NCBI RefSeq assembly: GCF_014651995.1
Contig: NZ_BMXY01000001.1
Coordinates: forward strand, 620,001 to 684,000
Origin: Cognatilysobacter xinjiangensis
GTDB lineage: Bacteria > Pseudomonadota > Gammaproteobacteria > Xanthomonadales > Xanthomonadaceae
DNA: 64,000 bases
Direction: 5' to 3'
The notes beneath the pieces are model-generated. The model was not told where the DNA came from. It did no database searches and worked only from the letters and a program-made list of their open reading frames with translations. A program made the translations under genes and the position numbers. Of the stretch, positions 50,362 to 59,187 are shown piece by piece (the first letter of the stretch is position 1; each line of letters begins with the position of its first letter).

Positions 50362-51177
50362 ATGGACATGCACGCCCTCGATCCCGCCTGGACAGAACGC
50401 TTCGCCGGCATCGACCGCCTGTACGGCGTCGGCAGCGTGGCGCGCCTGTCGAAGTGCCGCGTTGCGATCGTCGGCCTCGGCGGCGTGGGTTCATGGGTGG
50501 CCGAGGCGCTTTCGCGCTCCGCGGTCGGCCACCTGCGGCTGATCGACGCCGACGACATCTGCGTCTCCAACACCAATCGCCAGTTGCCCGCGCTCGACGG
50601 CACCTACGGCCATGCGAAGGTCGCGGCGATGGCCGCGCGCTGCCAGCGCATCAGTCCGCTGATGGACGTGGAGCCGGTGCCGGCCTTCGTGACGGCGGCG
50701 AACCTCGCCACGCATCTCGACGCGGACTTCGACCTCGTCATCGACGCCTGCGACAGCTTCCGCAGCAAGGTCGAGATGATCGCCTGGTGTCGCCGGCGCA
50801 AGCTGCCGATCGTGGTCAGCGGCTCGGCGGGCGGCCGCACCGATCCGACGCTGGTGCGCGTGCGCGACCTTTCGCGTACCGAGCACGATGCGATGCTCGC
50901 GCTGGTGCGCAAGAAGCTGCGCGCCGAATTCAACTTCCCGCGCAATGCCGACCGCTACTTCGGCGTGCCGGCGGTGTACTCGCTGGAGAACGTGCGCTAC
51001 CCGCAGGCCGATGGCAGCGTCTGCGGCCTGCGCCCGAGCGGTGCGGACGGCGAGGGCGGCCTGAAGCTCGACTGCGGGGGCGGCCTGGGCGCCGCCACGC
51101 ACATCACCGGCGCCTTTGCCTTCGCGATGGCCGGCAAGGCGATCGAGATGCTGCTCAAGCCGAAGCGCGGGGGCTGA
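50362..51177 (+). CDS. tcdA: tRNA threonylcarbamoyladenosine dehydratase
   Basis: This E1-like ATP-dependent enzyme cyclises t6A37 of tRNA to ct6A. The 271-residue product shows the nucleotide-binding segment VAIVGLGGVGSWVAEALSRS, the Asp/Arg patch LRLIDADDICVSNTNRQ, VIDACDSFRSKVEMI and VSGSAGGRTDPTLVRVRDL, all typical of TcdA (CsdL) rather than MoeB/ThiF, and it lacks the Cys zinc pairs of MoeB. The length matches E. coli TcdA (268). Its 3' end overlaps that of the convergent TatD-family gene by 23 bp, so the two transcripts would be antisense at their ends. Confidence 0.95.
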   Translation: MDMHALDPAWTERFAGIDRLYGVGSVARLSKCRVAIVGLGGVGSWVAEALSRSAVGHLRLIDADDICVSNTNRQLPALDGTYGHAKVAAMAARCQRISPLMDVEPVPAFVTAANLATHLDADFDLVIDACDSFRSKVEMIAWCRRRKLPIVVSGSAGGRTDPTLVRVRDLSRTEHDAMLALVRKKLRAEFNFPRNADRYFGVPAVYSLENVRYPQADGSVCGLRPSGADGEGGLKLDCGGGLGAATHITGAFAFAMAGKAIEMLLKPKRGG

Positions 51178-51937
51178 AGCCGAAGAGCCGTTCCGCGTTC
51201 GCGGTGGTGGCGCCCGCGACGGCGCCGGCATCCTCGCCGCGAAGCGCGGCGATGCAGTGCAGGCCCTCCACGAGATGCGCGGGCTCGTTGCGCTCGCCGC
51301 GATGGCCGGCGCCCGGCTGGTCGGGCGCATCGGTCTCGAGCAACAGGAACTCGATGGGCATGGTTGCCGCCAGCGTGCGCAGCCGTTTGGCGCGCTCGTA
51401 GGTCACCGGGCCGCCGAGGCCGACGAGGAAGCCCAGCTTCCACAGCGTCTCCGCCTGCTGCCGGCTGCCCGAGAAGCTGTGCACCACGCCGCGCAGGCCA
51501 CCGATACGGCGGAGGGCCGCGATCACCGCGTCGACCGCGTGGCGGGCATGCACGATCACCGGCAGGTCGAAGTCGCGCGCGATGCGCAGCTGGGCGTCGA
51601 ACAGGGCCGCCTGCCGCTCCCGGTCGAGCCCCTCGACGAAATGATCGAGTCCGCATTCGCCCACCGCCACCGGGCGTTCGCGCGCGATCCATTCGCGCAG
51701 CAGGTCGAGATGCGCAGCCTCGTGACGCTCGAGGAACATCGGATGCAGACCGTAAGCGGCATGCAGGCCATCGTGGCGCGCGCAGACCTCGCGCAACTGC
51801 GACCAGGTCGCGGCCTCGATCGCCGGAACGATCTGCCGCGTGACGCCGGCGGCGGCGGCCCGGGCGATCACCGCGTCGCGATCGTCCGCGAATTCCTCGA
51901 CGTCGATGTGCGCATGGGTGTCGACCAGTCGCGTCAT
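51155..51937 (-). CDS. TatD-family metal-dependent hydrolase / DNase
   Basis: This 260-residue TIM-barrel hydrolase has LVDTHAHIDVEEF (HxH), AVGECGLDHF (Glu), LPVIVHARHA (His), GVVHSFSGS (His) and LLLETDAPDQP (Asp), the metal ligands of the TatD/YcfH/YjjV group. Members act as 3'-5' exonucleases or D-aminoacyl-tRNA deacylases; which applies here is unclear. The ATG at 51937 overlaps the stop of the upstream small membrane-protein gene (ATGA). Confidence 0.92.
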   Translation of the reverse strand: MTRLVDTHAHIDVEEFADDRDAVIARAAAAGVTRQIVPAIEAATWSQLREVCARHDGLHAAYGLHPMFLERHEAAHLDLLREWIARERPVAVGECGLDHFVEGLDRERQAALFDAQLRIARDFDLPVIVHARHAVDAVIAALRRIGGLRGVVHSFSGSRQQAETLWKLGFLVGLGGPVTYERAKRLRTLAATMPIEFLLLETDAPDQPGAGHRGERNEPAHLVEGLHCIAALRGEDAGAVAGATTANAERLFGFSPRASA

Positions 51938-52146
51938 CGGCGCCGGACGATCGGCGCAGGCGCGCCGCGGTTCTTCCAATTGGCCAGCAGGATCGTGCCC
52001 AGGCCGAGCAGGATCTCGTCCGCGAACGGGATGAAGTCGGGCACGAGAACGTCGAGCCCGAAAATCGCGGCGACGATCCAGAAGAGCGTCGGGTGACGAA
52101 GATTCTCCGCCCAACGCAGCAGGGGTTTGATCAGCAGTCGTGACAT
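51934..52146 (-). CDS. Small membrane protein (DUF1232/DUF6116-like)
   Basis: This 70-residue protein has one hydrophobic hairpin-like region: LLRWAENLRHPTLFWIVAAI followed by GLDVLVPDFIPFADEILLGLGT. The DxLIPDxIP-like turn resembles DUF1232 and a small xanthomonad family (DUF6116 as I recall it; unchecked). The ATG at 52146 begins MSRLLIKPLL. Its stop overlaps the TatD-family start, so the two are translationally coupled. The function is unknown. Confidence 0.75.
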   Translation of the reverse strand: MSRLLIKPLLRWAENLRHPTLFWIVAAIFGLDVLVPDFIPFADEILLGLGTILLANWKNRGAPAPIVRRR

Positions 52147-52302
52147 GGGCACCTCGTGGTTGGCGACGCTAGCACGATGCCCGGCGGCGGCCGCGCGCAT
52201 CCTGAACCGTGCATGTGATCGTCCCGTCACACTCGGTACCGGTTCAGCTGGCCGGTGCTCGAATCGCCCCGTGCCAGCGATGACTGGTTTCCGGAGGCTC
52301 AC

Positions 52303-53136
52303 ATGGACAAGAACATCCTCGCCGTCGCACTGGGTTCGATGCTGCTCGGCGGCGTCGCGGTTGCGGCATACAACACGCTGGGCAAGGACGACGCGGCCGA
52401 TTTCCAGCCCGTCCGCGCCGGCGAGCCGGCCGCCATCGGCGCAATGCAGCTCGATGCCTCGGCCGATGCTCAGGGCGCGATCGCGCCTACCGCGCAGCTC
52501 GCCGCCGCGACGCCGCGCATGGAATACGCCGACGTCGTCGATGTCGAGGCGGTCCGCACCTCCAGCCCGCTCTACGCGTCGGTGATCGATATCGACCCGG
52601 TGCGCGAGACCAGCACCACCAATACGCCGCGCCAGGTCTGCAAGGACGTGGTCGTGCAGGAGCGCCTGCCCGAGCGCGACGGCAACGTCGGCGGCACGGT
52701 GGCGGGCGCGCTGATCGGCGGACTTGTCGGCAACCAGGTTGGTGGCGGCAATGGCCGCAAGCTCGCGACCGCGGCGGGCGCGGTGGGTGGTGGCCTGATC
52801 GGCAATCGCGTCGACCGCAATCATGTCGGCGGCCGCGTCGTCGAGCGCGTCGACCACCAGTGCCACACGGTGACCGACACCTCGCAGAGCTCGCGCACCG
52901 TGGCTTACAACGTGACCTACCGGAATCCGGACGGCACGGTCGGCACCCAGCGCATGGGCAGCCGCCCCGGCAGCCGGATCAAGGTCGGCACCGACAACAA
53001 GGTGGTGGGCTATGACGTGACCTACCGCTACCAGGGCAGCGAGCAGACCGTGCGCATGGATGACCGCCCGGGCACGCGCCTGCCTGTCGTCGACGGCCGC
53101 GTGGTGACCACGCCCGCCCTCGCCAGCCGCGGCTGA
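52303..53136 (+). CDS. Glycine-zipper 2TM-domain protein
   Basis: This 277-residue protein has an N-terminal membrane anchor (ILAVALGSMLLGGVAVAAY) without a lipobox Cys. A long Ala/Asp-rich region follows, then the glycine-zipper 2TM domain (VGGTVAGALIGGLVGNQVG and GAVGGGLIGNRVDRN), and a C-terminal repeat region with two copies of a VxYNVTYR/VGYDVTYRY-type motif. The family is envelope-located and often induced by stress. ATG 52303 has GGAGG seven bases upstream. A terminator follows. It is distinct from the lipidated glycine-zipper protein at 49225. Confidence 0.85.
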   Translation: MDKNILAVALGSMLLGGVAVAAYNTLGKDDAADFQPVRAGEPAAIGAMQLDASADAQGAIAPTAQLAAATPRMEYADVVDVEAVRTSSPLYASVIDIDPVRETSTTNTPRQVCKDVVVQERLPERDGNVGGTVAGALIGGLVGNQVGGGNGRKLATAAGAVGGGLIGNRVDRNHVGGRVVERVDHQCHTVTDTSQSSRTVAYNVTYRNPDGTVGTQRMGSRPGSRIKVGTDNKVVGYDVTYRYQGSEQTVRMDDRPGTRLPVVDGRVVTTPALASRG

Positions 53137-53160
53137 TCGCGACGATCCGATGTCGACAGG

Positions 53161-53190
53161 AAGGGCCGGGCGACCGGCCCTTTCCTTTTG
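53161..53190 (+). terminator. Terminator after the 2TM-domain gene
   Basis: AAGGGCCGG pairs with CCGGCCCTT around GCGA, followed by TCCTTTTG. It begins 24 nt after the stop. Confidence 0.8.
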
Positions 53191-53240
53191 CGGCGCCGGG
53201 CCCGGGCCGCCGGGGGTGTCGAGGGCTTGTGACGCACGCC

Positions 53241-53246
53241 TACAAT
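53241..53246 (+). promoter_or_regulatory. -10 element of the acyl-CoA dehydrogenase gene
   Basis: TACAAT, five of six consensus bases, lies 34 bp before the ATG at 53280, giving a short leader of about 27 nt. Confidence 0.5.
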
Positions 53247-53279
53247 AGTGGGCTCCATCGCCCGAGCGCCCGATCCCGC

Positions 53280-54443
53280 ATGGCCCTGAATCCGTTCGAC
53301 CTCTACGACGTCCGCTCGCTGCTCTCCGAAGAAGAGCGCGCCGTGCAGGACACCGTCGCGCGCTTCACCGACGAGCGGGTCATCCCGATCATCGGCGAGG
53401 CCTTCGACCAGGCGCGCTTCCCGCGCGAGCTGGTGCCGGAGATCGCCGAACTCGGCCTGCTGGGGTCGTCGCTACCCGAGAAGTACGGCTGCGCCGGCCT
53501 CAACGCCGTCAGCTACGGCCTGATCTGCCAGGAACTCGAACGCGGCGACAGCGGCATCCGCTCGTTCGTTTCCGTGCAGAGCTCGCTCTGCATGTACCCG
53601 ATCTACGCCTACGGCACTGAGGAGCAGCGCATGCGCTGGCTGCCGGACATGGCCGCGGGCAAGGTGATCGGCTGCTTCGGCCTGACCGAGCCGCACGGCG
53701 GCTCCGACCCGGCCAACATGAAGACGAACGCCAAGCGCGACGGCGACGACTGGGTCCTCAACGGCTCGAAGATGTGGATCACGAACGGCAACCTCGCCGA
53801 CATCGCGATCGTCTGGGCGCAGACCGAGGACGGCATCCAGGGCTTCGTGGTCGAGAAGGGCATGCCCGGCTTCGCGGCGCAGGAGATCAAGCACAAGATG
53901 TCGCTGCGCGCCTCGGTCACGAGCGCGCTGTACTTCGACAACGTGCGCGTGCCGGAGGCCAACCGCCTGCCGAACGTGAAGGGTCTCAAGGGCCCGCTCG
54001 GCTGCCTGACGCAGGCGCGCTACGGCATCACCTGGGGCCCGATCGGCGCGGCGATCGCCTGTCTGTCGGAGGCCGTCGACTACACGAAGGAGCGGATCCT
54101 GTTCGGCCGCCCCGTAGCCGCCACGCAGAGCGCGCAGATCAAGATGGCCGACATGGCCCGCCGCATCACGCTCGCGCAGATGCTGGTGCTGCAGCTCGGC
54201 CGCCTCAAGGACGCCGGCACCATGCAGCCCACGCAGGTGTCGCTCGCGAAGTGGAACAACTGCCGCATGGCCATCGACATCGCGCGCGAATGCCGCGACC
54301 TGCTCGGCGGCGCCGGCATCACCACCGAGCACGCCGCGATCCGCCACGCGCTGAATCTCGAGTCGGTCATCACCTACGAGGGCACGGAAACGGTGCACCA
54401 GCTGGTGGTCGGCCGCGAGCTCACGGGCATCAACGCGTTCTGA
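53280..54443 (+). CDS. gcdH: Glutaryl-CoA dehydrogenase-like acyl-CoA dehydrogenase
   Basis: This FAD enzyme oxidises and decarboxylates glutaryl-CoA to crotonyl-CoA in lysine/tryptophan breakdown. The 387-residue product follows glutaryl-CoA dehydrogenase closely: SFVSVQSSLCMYPIYAYGTEEQ, CFGLTEPHGGSDPANM, SKMWITNGNLADIAIVWAQ, TQARYGITWGPIGAAIACL and the C-terminal ITYEGTETVHQLVVGRELTGINAF with the catalytic Glu. The ATG at 53280 is chosen because homology begins MALNPFDLYD. It stands alone between terminators; no other lysine-degradation genes are near, so a related acyl-CoA substrate remains possible. Confidence 0.92.
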   Translation: MALNPFDLYDVRSLLSEEERAVQDTVARFTDERVIPIIGEAFDQARFPRELVPEIAELGLLGSSLPEKYGCAGLNAVSYGLICQELERGDSGIRSFVSVQSSLCMYPIYAYGTEEQRMRWLPDMAAGKVIGCFGLTEPHGGSDPANMKTNAKRDGDDWVLNGSKMWITNGNLADIAIVWAQTEDGIQGFVVEKGMPGFAAQEIKHKMSLRASVTSALYFDNVRVPEANRLPNVKGLKGPLGCLTQARYGITWGPIGAAIACLSEAVDYTKERILFGRPVAATQSAQIKMADMARRITLAQMLVLQLGRLKDAGTMQPTQVSLAKWNNCRMAIDIARECRDLLGGAGITTEHAAIRHALNLESVITYEGTETVHQLVVGRELTGINAF

Positions 54444-54448
54444 TCGAT

Positions 54449-54473
54449 GGAACCGGCCTTCGGGCCGGTTTCC
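54449..54473 (+). terminator. Hairpin after the acyl-CoA dehydrogenase gene
   Basis: AACCGGCC pairs with GGCCGGTT around TTCG, with flanking GG and TCC nearly extending the stem, six bases after the stop. The T run is weak. Confidence 0.6.
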
Positions 54474-54541
54474 GCATGCGCGCCGGCTGCGCGCGAACGG
54501 ATCGACCCGCGACGCGGCGCGTCGACTAGCGGAGAAGCACG

Positions 54542-55090
54542 ATGTCGGAGCACGGCCCGAGCCTCGAAACCGAACGGCTGGTCCTGCGGCAGTGGCGGCA
54601 GGACGATTTCCCGCGCTATGCCGAGATGTTCGCGGCCCCCGAGACGCACTTCATCGGCGGTCCGCTGGTCCTGGGCGACGCCTGGCGCCGGTTCCTGCAG
54701 ATGCCCGGCGCGTGGGCGGTGCAGGGCTTCGCGATGTTCGCCATCGAGGAAAAGGCCACCGGCCTGTTCATGGGGCAGGCCGGCCCGTGGCAGCCGGCGG
54801 GCTGGCCGGGCACCGAGGTCGGCTATGCGTTGCATCCGCAGGCCTGGGGCAAGGGCTATGCGACCGAGGCCTGCGCTGCCGCCATGGACTGGGCCTTCGA
54901 CACGCTCGGCTGGACCGAGGTCATCCATTCGATCGACGTGGCCAACGTCGCCTCGCAGAACGTCGCGAAACGCCTCGGCGCGAGGAATCGCGGGCGCGGT
55001 GTTTTCCAGCCGCCGCACGACCGCTTCGAGCTCGACATCTGGGGCCAGACGCGCGAGGAATGGCGCGCGCATCGCGGCGCCCGGCTGTGA
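54542..55090 (+). CDS. GNAT-family N-acetyltransferase
   Basis: This 182-residue acetyltransferase is of the RimJ/RimL-like subgroup. It starts with LETERLVLRQWRQDDFPRYAEMF and has the acetyl-CoA-binding region VGYALHPQAWGKGYATEACAAAM and HSIDVANVASQNVAKRLGA. ATG 54542 follows GGAG. The substrate (ribosomal protein, amino sugar or small amine) is not evident. It lies 98 bp after gcdH and 135 bp before the fused E1 gene and shows no clear operon link. Confidence 0.88.
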   Translation: MSEHGPSLETERLVLRQWRQDDFPRYAEMFAAPETHFIGGPLVLGDAWRRFLQMPGAWAVQGFAMFAIEEKATGLFMGQAGPWQPAGWPGTEVGYALHPQAWGKGYATEACAAAMDWAFDTLGWTEVIHSIDVANVASQNVAKRLGARNRGRGVFQPPHDRFELDIWGQTREEWRAHRGARL

Positions 55091-55225
55091 GCCCTGCGCC
55101 GCGCCGCGAGCCTCGATGACCCGGCCGATCAACGCATTTCCCACCTCCGGCGTCGCGTGCATTGCGCGAGCCGGCTGATTCCAACGCACGACTGACGACG
55201 GGTGTGCGCCCGTCCTGGATCCCCG

Positions 55226-57499
55226 ATGTCGATTACGCTGCCGAACCCGATTCCCGCCCGAATGAAGGGCGTCAACCGCGCCGAGATCTGCGACGTCAAC
55301 TTCGTCGAGTTCGTGAAGGCCTGGCATGGCCACGTCGATGCGCGGCCCGCTCCGCACGAGTCCATCCTCGAAGGCAGCGCGCTCGACGCGCACGGGTTCC
55401 GCGAGCTGCTGGAGTCGCAGCTGATCAGCCGCCACCTCGACCTGATGGCGCGCGTGCTGCGCGTGCAGAACAAGGTCTTCTACACGATCGGCAGCAGCGG
55501 CCACGAGGGCAATGCGATGGTCGCGCGGCTCACTCGCCATACCGACCCCGCGTTCCTGCACTACCGCTCCGGCGGTTTCATGGCCGAGCGCTTCCGCAAG
55601 CTGCCGGGCATGGATCCGATCATGGATTCGGCGCTGAGCTTCGCCGCCAGCAAGGACGACCCGGCCAGTGGCGGCCGCCACAAGGTCTGGGGCAGCAAGC
55701 CGTTGTGGGTGCTGCCGCAGACCTCGACCATCGCCTCGCACCTGCCCAAGGCGCTGGGCACCGCGGTCGCCATCGAAACCGGCCGCCGCATCGGCCATTC
55801 GCTGCCGATTCCGGACGACTCGATCGCGATCTGCTCGTTCGGCGACGCCTCGGCTAACCATGCGACCGCGCAGACGGCGTTCAACGCCGCAGCGTGGACC
55901 GCCTACCAGAAGCTGCCCGCGCCGGTGCTGTTCGTCTGCGAGGACAACGGCATCGGCATCTCGGTGAAGACGCCGACGGGCTGGATCGCCAACCGCTTCC
56001 GCCACGTGCCCGGCCTGGACTACTTCTTCGCCGACGGTCTCGACCTCGCCAACGGCTACGGCGAGGTGCAGCGCGCGGTCGAGCACTGTCGCCGCACGCG
56101 TCGCCCGACGTTCCTGCACCTCAAGACGACCCGCATCATGGGTCACGCCGGTACCGACTTCGAGATCGAGTGGCGCTCGATCGAAGAGCTGTGCGCGGTC
56201 GAGGCGACCGATCCGCTACTGCGCTCGGCCGGGATCGCGCTCGAATCGGGCGTGATGTCCAAGGACGACCTCATCGAGCTCTACGAAGCGACGCGCACGA
56301 AGTGCTTCGCAGCTGCCGAGGAGGCCGATCGCCGTCCGAAGCTGCAGACGTTGGACGAAGTCGTCGCTCCGCTGGCGCCGTACACGCCCGACGCGGTGCG
56401 TGCCGAGGCCGAGCGCGCACCCGACGCGCAGCGCCGCCTGGAGGTGTTCGGCAGCGAGGCGAAGCTGCCCGAGAACCAGCCGCCGAGGCACCTCGCCATC
56501 CAGATCAACAACGCCTTGCACGACCAGTTCGCGAAGTATCCGGATACGCTGCTGTTCGGTGAGGACGTGGCGCAGAAGGGTGGCGTCTACACGGTCACCA
56601 AGGGCCTGTACAAGGCGTTCGGCCCACGCCGCGTGTTCAACACGCTGCTCGACGAAACCATGATCTTCGGCCTCGCGCAGGGCTTCGCGAACATGGGCAT
56701 GCTGCCGGTGCCCGAGATCCAGTACCTCGCGTATTTCCACAACGCCGGCGACCAGATCCGCGGCGAAGCCTCGAGCCTGCAGTTCTTCAGCAACGACCAG
56801 TTCCGCAATCCGATGGTCGTGCGCATGGCGGGCCTGGGCTACCAGCGCGGTTTCGGCGGGCACTTCCACAACGACAACTCGATCGCCGCGTTGCGCGACA
56901 TTCCGGGGCTGGTCGTGGGCTGCCCGTCGCGCGGCGACGATGCCGCCAGGATGCTGCGCACGCTGATGGCGCTGGCGAAGGTCGACGGCCGCGTGAGCAT
57001 CTTCCTCGAGCCGATCGCGCTGTACATGACCAAGGACCTGTACGAGCCCGGTGACGGCCTGTGGCTCACGCAGTACCCGGCGCCCGGCGAGTCGATGACG
57101 CTCGGTGAAGGCCGCACGTACGGCGATGGCGAGGACGTCGTGATCGTCACCTACGGCAACGGCGTGCCGATGAGCCTGCGCGCCGCGCGGCGGATCGAGC
57201 AGGCGCATGGCTGGAAGACGAAGGTCATCGACCTGCGCTGGCTGGTGCCGCTCAGCGATGCCTACATCGTCGAGCACACCAAGAACGCCAGGCGGATCAT
57301 CGTCGTCGACGAGGGCCGCCGCAGCGCGGGCGTGGGCGAGGGCGTGATCACCGCGCTCGCCGAAGGCGGGCTGGGCGCGACGCCGCTGGAACGCGTCGTC
57401 GGCGCGGACACCTATACCCCGCTCGCGGGCGCCGCATTCGCGGTGATCCCGGCCGACGACGACATCGTCGCGGCCGCCGATCGCCTGGCCACGCGCTAG
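55226..57499 (+). CDS. Fused alpha-beta E1 of branched-chain 2-oxo acid dehydrogenase
   Basis: This thiamine-diphosphate enzyme decarboxylates 2-oxoisovalerate-type acids for branched-chain acyl-CoA (iso-fatty acid) supply. The 757-residue protein joins both subunits. The alpha part (about residues 1-380) has YTIGSSGHEG, FLHYRSGGFMAERF and the ThDP motif CSFGDASANH ... VCEDNGIGIS. The beta part (about 425-757) has LLFGEDVAQKGGVY, RVFNTLLDETMIFGLAQGFA and IVTYGNGVPMSLRAA with VIDLRWLVPL. Separate genes are usual. ATG 55226 is chosen; ATG 55262 is possible. E2 and E3 genes are not in the window. Its 3' end overlaps that of the convergent cyclase gene by 4 bp. Confidence 0.92.
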   Translation: MSITLPNPIPARMKGVNRAEICDVNFVEFVKAWHGHVDARPAPHESILEGSALDAHGFRELLESQLISRHLDLMARVLRVQNKVFYTIGSSGHEGNAMVARLTRHTDPAFLHYRSGGFMAERFRKLPGMDPIMDSALSFAASKDDPASGGRHKVWGSKPLWVLPQTSTIASHLPKALGTAVAIETGRRIGHSLPIPDDSIAICSFGDASANHATAQTAFNAAAWTAYQKLPAPVLFVCEDNGIGISVKTPTGWIANRFRHVPGLDYFFADGLDLANGYGEVQRAVEHCRRTRRPTFLHLKTTRIMGHAGTDFEIEWRSIEELCAVEATDPLLRSAGIALESGVMSKDDLIELYEATRTKCFAAAEEADRRPKLQTLDEVVAPLAPYTPDAVRAEAERAPDAQRRLEVFGSEAKLPENQPPRHLAIQINNALHDQFAKYPDTLLFGEDVAQKGGVYTVTKGLYKAFGPRRVFNTLLDETMIFGLAQGFANMGMLPVPEIQYLAYFHNAGDQIRGEASSLQFFSNDQFRNPMVVRMAGLGYQRGFGGHFHNDNSIAALRDIPGLVVGCPSRGDDAARMLRTLMALAKVDGRVSIFLEPIALYMTKDLYEPGDGLWLTQYPAPGESMTLGEGRTYGDGEDVVIVTYGNGVPMSLRAARRIEQAHGWKTKVIDLRWLVPLSDAYIVEHTKNARRIIVVDEGRRSAGVGEGVITALAEGGLGATPLERVVGADTYTPLAGAAFAVIPADDDIVAAADRLATR

Positions 57500-59148
57500 G
57501 CGGGGCGACGCCCGCGCTTGGCGCGGTAGAGCTCGGCGTCCGCGTCGGCCAGCAGCGATTCGATGCTGCGCTGGTCGCCGGGCGCCCGCTGCACGGTGCC
57601 GATGGACATCGCCAGCGCGAACGGCGTGTCGGGCGCCGCGTTGCGGTGCGCCAGCTGCGCCTCGATGCGCGCCTGCAGCTGGCCGTCGAAGTCCTCGCCC
57701 GGCGGACGCGCCAGCAGCGCGACGAATTCATCGCCGCCGAAGCGGCCCAGCACGTCGTCGCGGCGCAGCGTGCGGCGCAGCAGCGTCGCCACCTCGCGCA
57801 GCGCCTGGTCGCCGGCGAGATGCCCGTGCGCGTCGTTGATCGCCTTGAAGCGGTCCATGTCGAAGAAGGCGAGCACGATCACGTGGCCATCCTCGGCCGC
57901 GCGCTCGAGCGCCCGATTGGCGTGCAGCATGAAGCCGCGGCGGTTGTAGAGGCCGGTCAGCTCGTCGACCAGCGAGAGCTGCAGCAGCTCGGCCTCGGCG
58001 CGTTTGCGGGCCGAGCCGTCACGGAACACGATCACCGCGCCCTCGACCTGGCCGTCGACGTGGAACGGCGTGGCCGTGTACTCGACGGGCAGGGCGGTGC
58101 CGTCGGCGCGCCAGTACACGTCGTCGCCGCCCAGTGCGATGCCCTGATGGGTGGCCCGCCATGTCGGGCATTGCTCGGCGGCGTAGGCACTGCCGTCGGG
58201 GCGCGAGTGGTGCGCCAGCGCATGCAGGTCATGGCCGATCAACTCGTGCACGCGGTAGCCGAGCAGGCGCGCGGCGGCAGGATTGGCGAACGTGGTACGG
58301 CCGTGGCGATCGATACCGATAACGCCGTCAGCTACCGAGCGCAGGATCGCCTCCTCGTGCTGGCGCGCCTCGGCGAGCTCGCGTTGGGTCTTCCAGCGAT
58401 CGCTGATGTCGCGCAGTACGGCGGTGTAGAGGACCTCGTCTCCGACCGGCGTCCGCGCGATCGTGACTTCCGCGGGAAACACGCGGCCGTCGCGACGGCG
58501 GCCGGCGACGGGCACGCGCTGGTTCATGAAGCGCGCGTCCTCGCCGCCACCGCCGAAGTCGCGCACGTGGGCAGCGTGGCGCTCGCGTACCGCCTCGGGA
58601 AGCAGCAGCGCCAGCGGCTGGCCGATCATTTCGTCCGCCGTGTAGCCGAAGGCGGCTTCGGCGCCCGGGTTCGCCATCCGGATCACCTGCTGCGCGTCCA
58701 CGGTCACGATCGCATCCGGCACGCTGCGCACGATGCCGGCCAGCATCCGCTCGGACCGATCGTAGGCGCGCTCGGCGCGTCGCTCGGCGGTGACGTCGTG
58801 CCCGCTCACCGCGACCGCGGGGCCGTCGTCGCTCTCGACCGGGGAGAAGCGCAGCTCCATGTCGAGCCTCTCGCCGCCCCGCACCGGCCGCACGTGGACG
58901 CGGGCAGGCGCGCCGGCGATCGACACGCCGGCGATCGCCGCGGCTACGGCCTCCCGGTCCTCAGTGGCCGGCAACCACGAGGGCGTGGCGAACGCGCGAC
59001 CCGTCGAGTCGTCGCCGATCAGTCCGCGCCCGGCTAGGTTGGCATCGAGCACGCGGCCGTCCGGCGCGAGCAGCACCAGCAATTCGTCGATGCCGTCGAC
59101 GAGCTGCCGCAGTGCGGGGGACGCGCGGTCGAGGGACGAGGCGTTCAT
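57496..59148 (-). CDS. PAS-domain diguanylate cyclase
   Basis: This 550-residue cytosolic c-di-GMP synthase has three PAS regions (starting near VDGIDELLVLLAPDG, IVRSVPDAIVTVDAQ and ILRSVADGVIGIDRHG). The second ends in a PAC-like VLYTAVLRDISDRWK. The C-terminal GGDEF domain (about 385-545) has ELTGLYNRRGF, AFFDMDRFKAINDAHGHLAGD and GRFGGDEFVALL, with an inhibitory I-site RRDD five residues before GGDEF. No membrane helix is seen, so a soluble sensor with redox, gas or ligand-binding PAS is likely. It is divergent from nothing; ygfZ lies just upstream on the same strand. Confidence 0.92.
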   Translation of the reverse strand: MNASSLDRASPALRQLVDGIDELLVLLAPDGRVLDANLAGRGLIGDDSTGRAFATPSWLPATEDREAVAAAIAGVSIAGAPARVHVRPVRGGERLDMELRFSPVESDDGPAVAVSGHDVTAERRAERAYDRSERMLAGIVRSVPDAIVTVDAQQVIRMANPGAEAAFGYTADEMIGQPLALLLPEAVRERHAAHVRDFGGGGEDARFMNQRVPVAGRRRDGRVFPAEVTIARTPVGDEVLYTAVLRDISDRWKTQRELAEARQHEEAILRSVADGVIGIDRHGRTTFANPAAARLLGYRVHELIGHDLHALAHHSRPDGSAYAAEQCPTWRATHQGIALGGDDVYWRADGTALPVEYTATPFHVDGQVEGAVIVFRDGSARKRAEAELLQLSLVDELTGLYNRRGFMLHANRALERAAEDGHVIVLAFFDMDRFKAINDAHGHLAGDQALREVATLLRRTLRRDDVLGRFGGDEFVALLARPPGEDFDGQLQARIEAQLAHRNAAPDTPFALAMSIGTVQRAPGDQRSIESLLADADAELYRAKRGRRPA

Positions 59149-59187
59149 GGCAGCGCCGTGGGAGGTCGGCCCCTTATCGGCCGGCCT

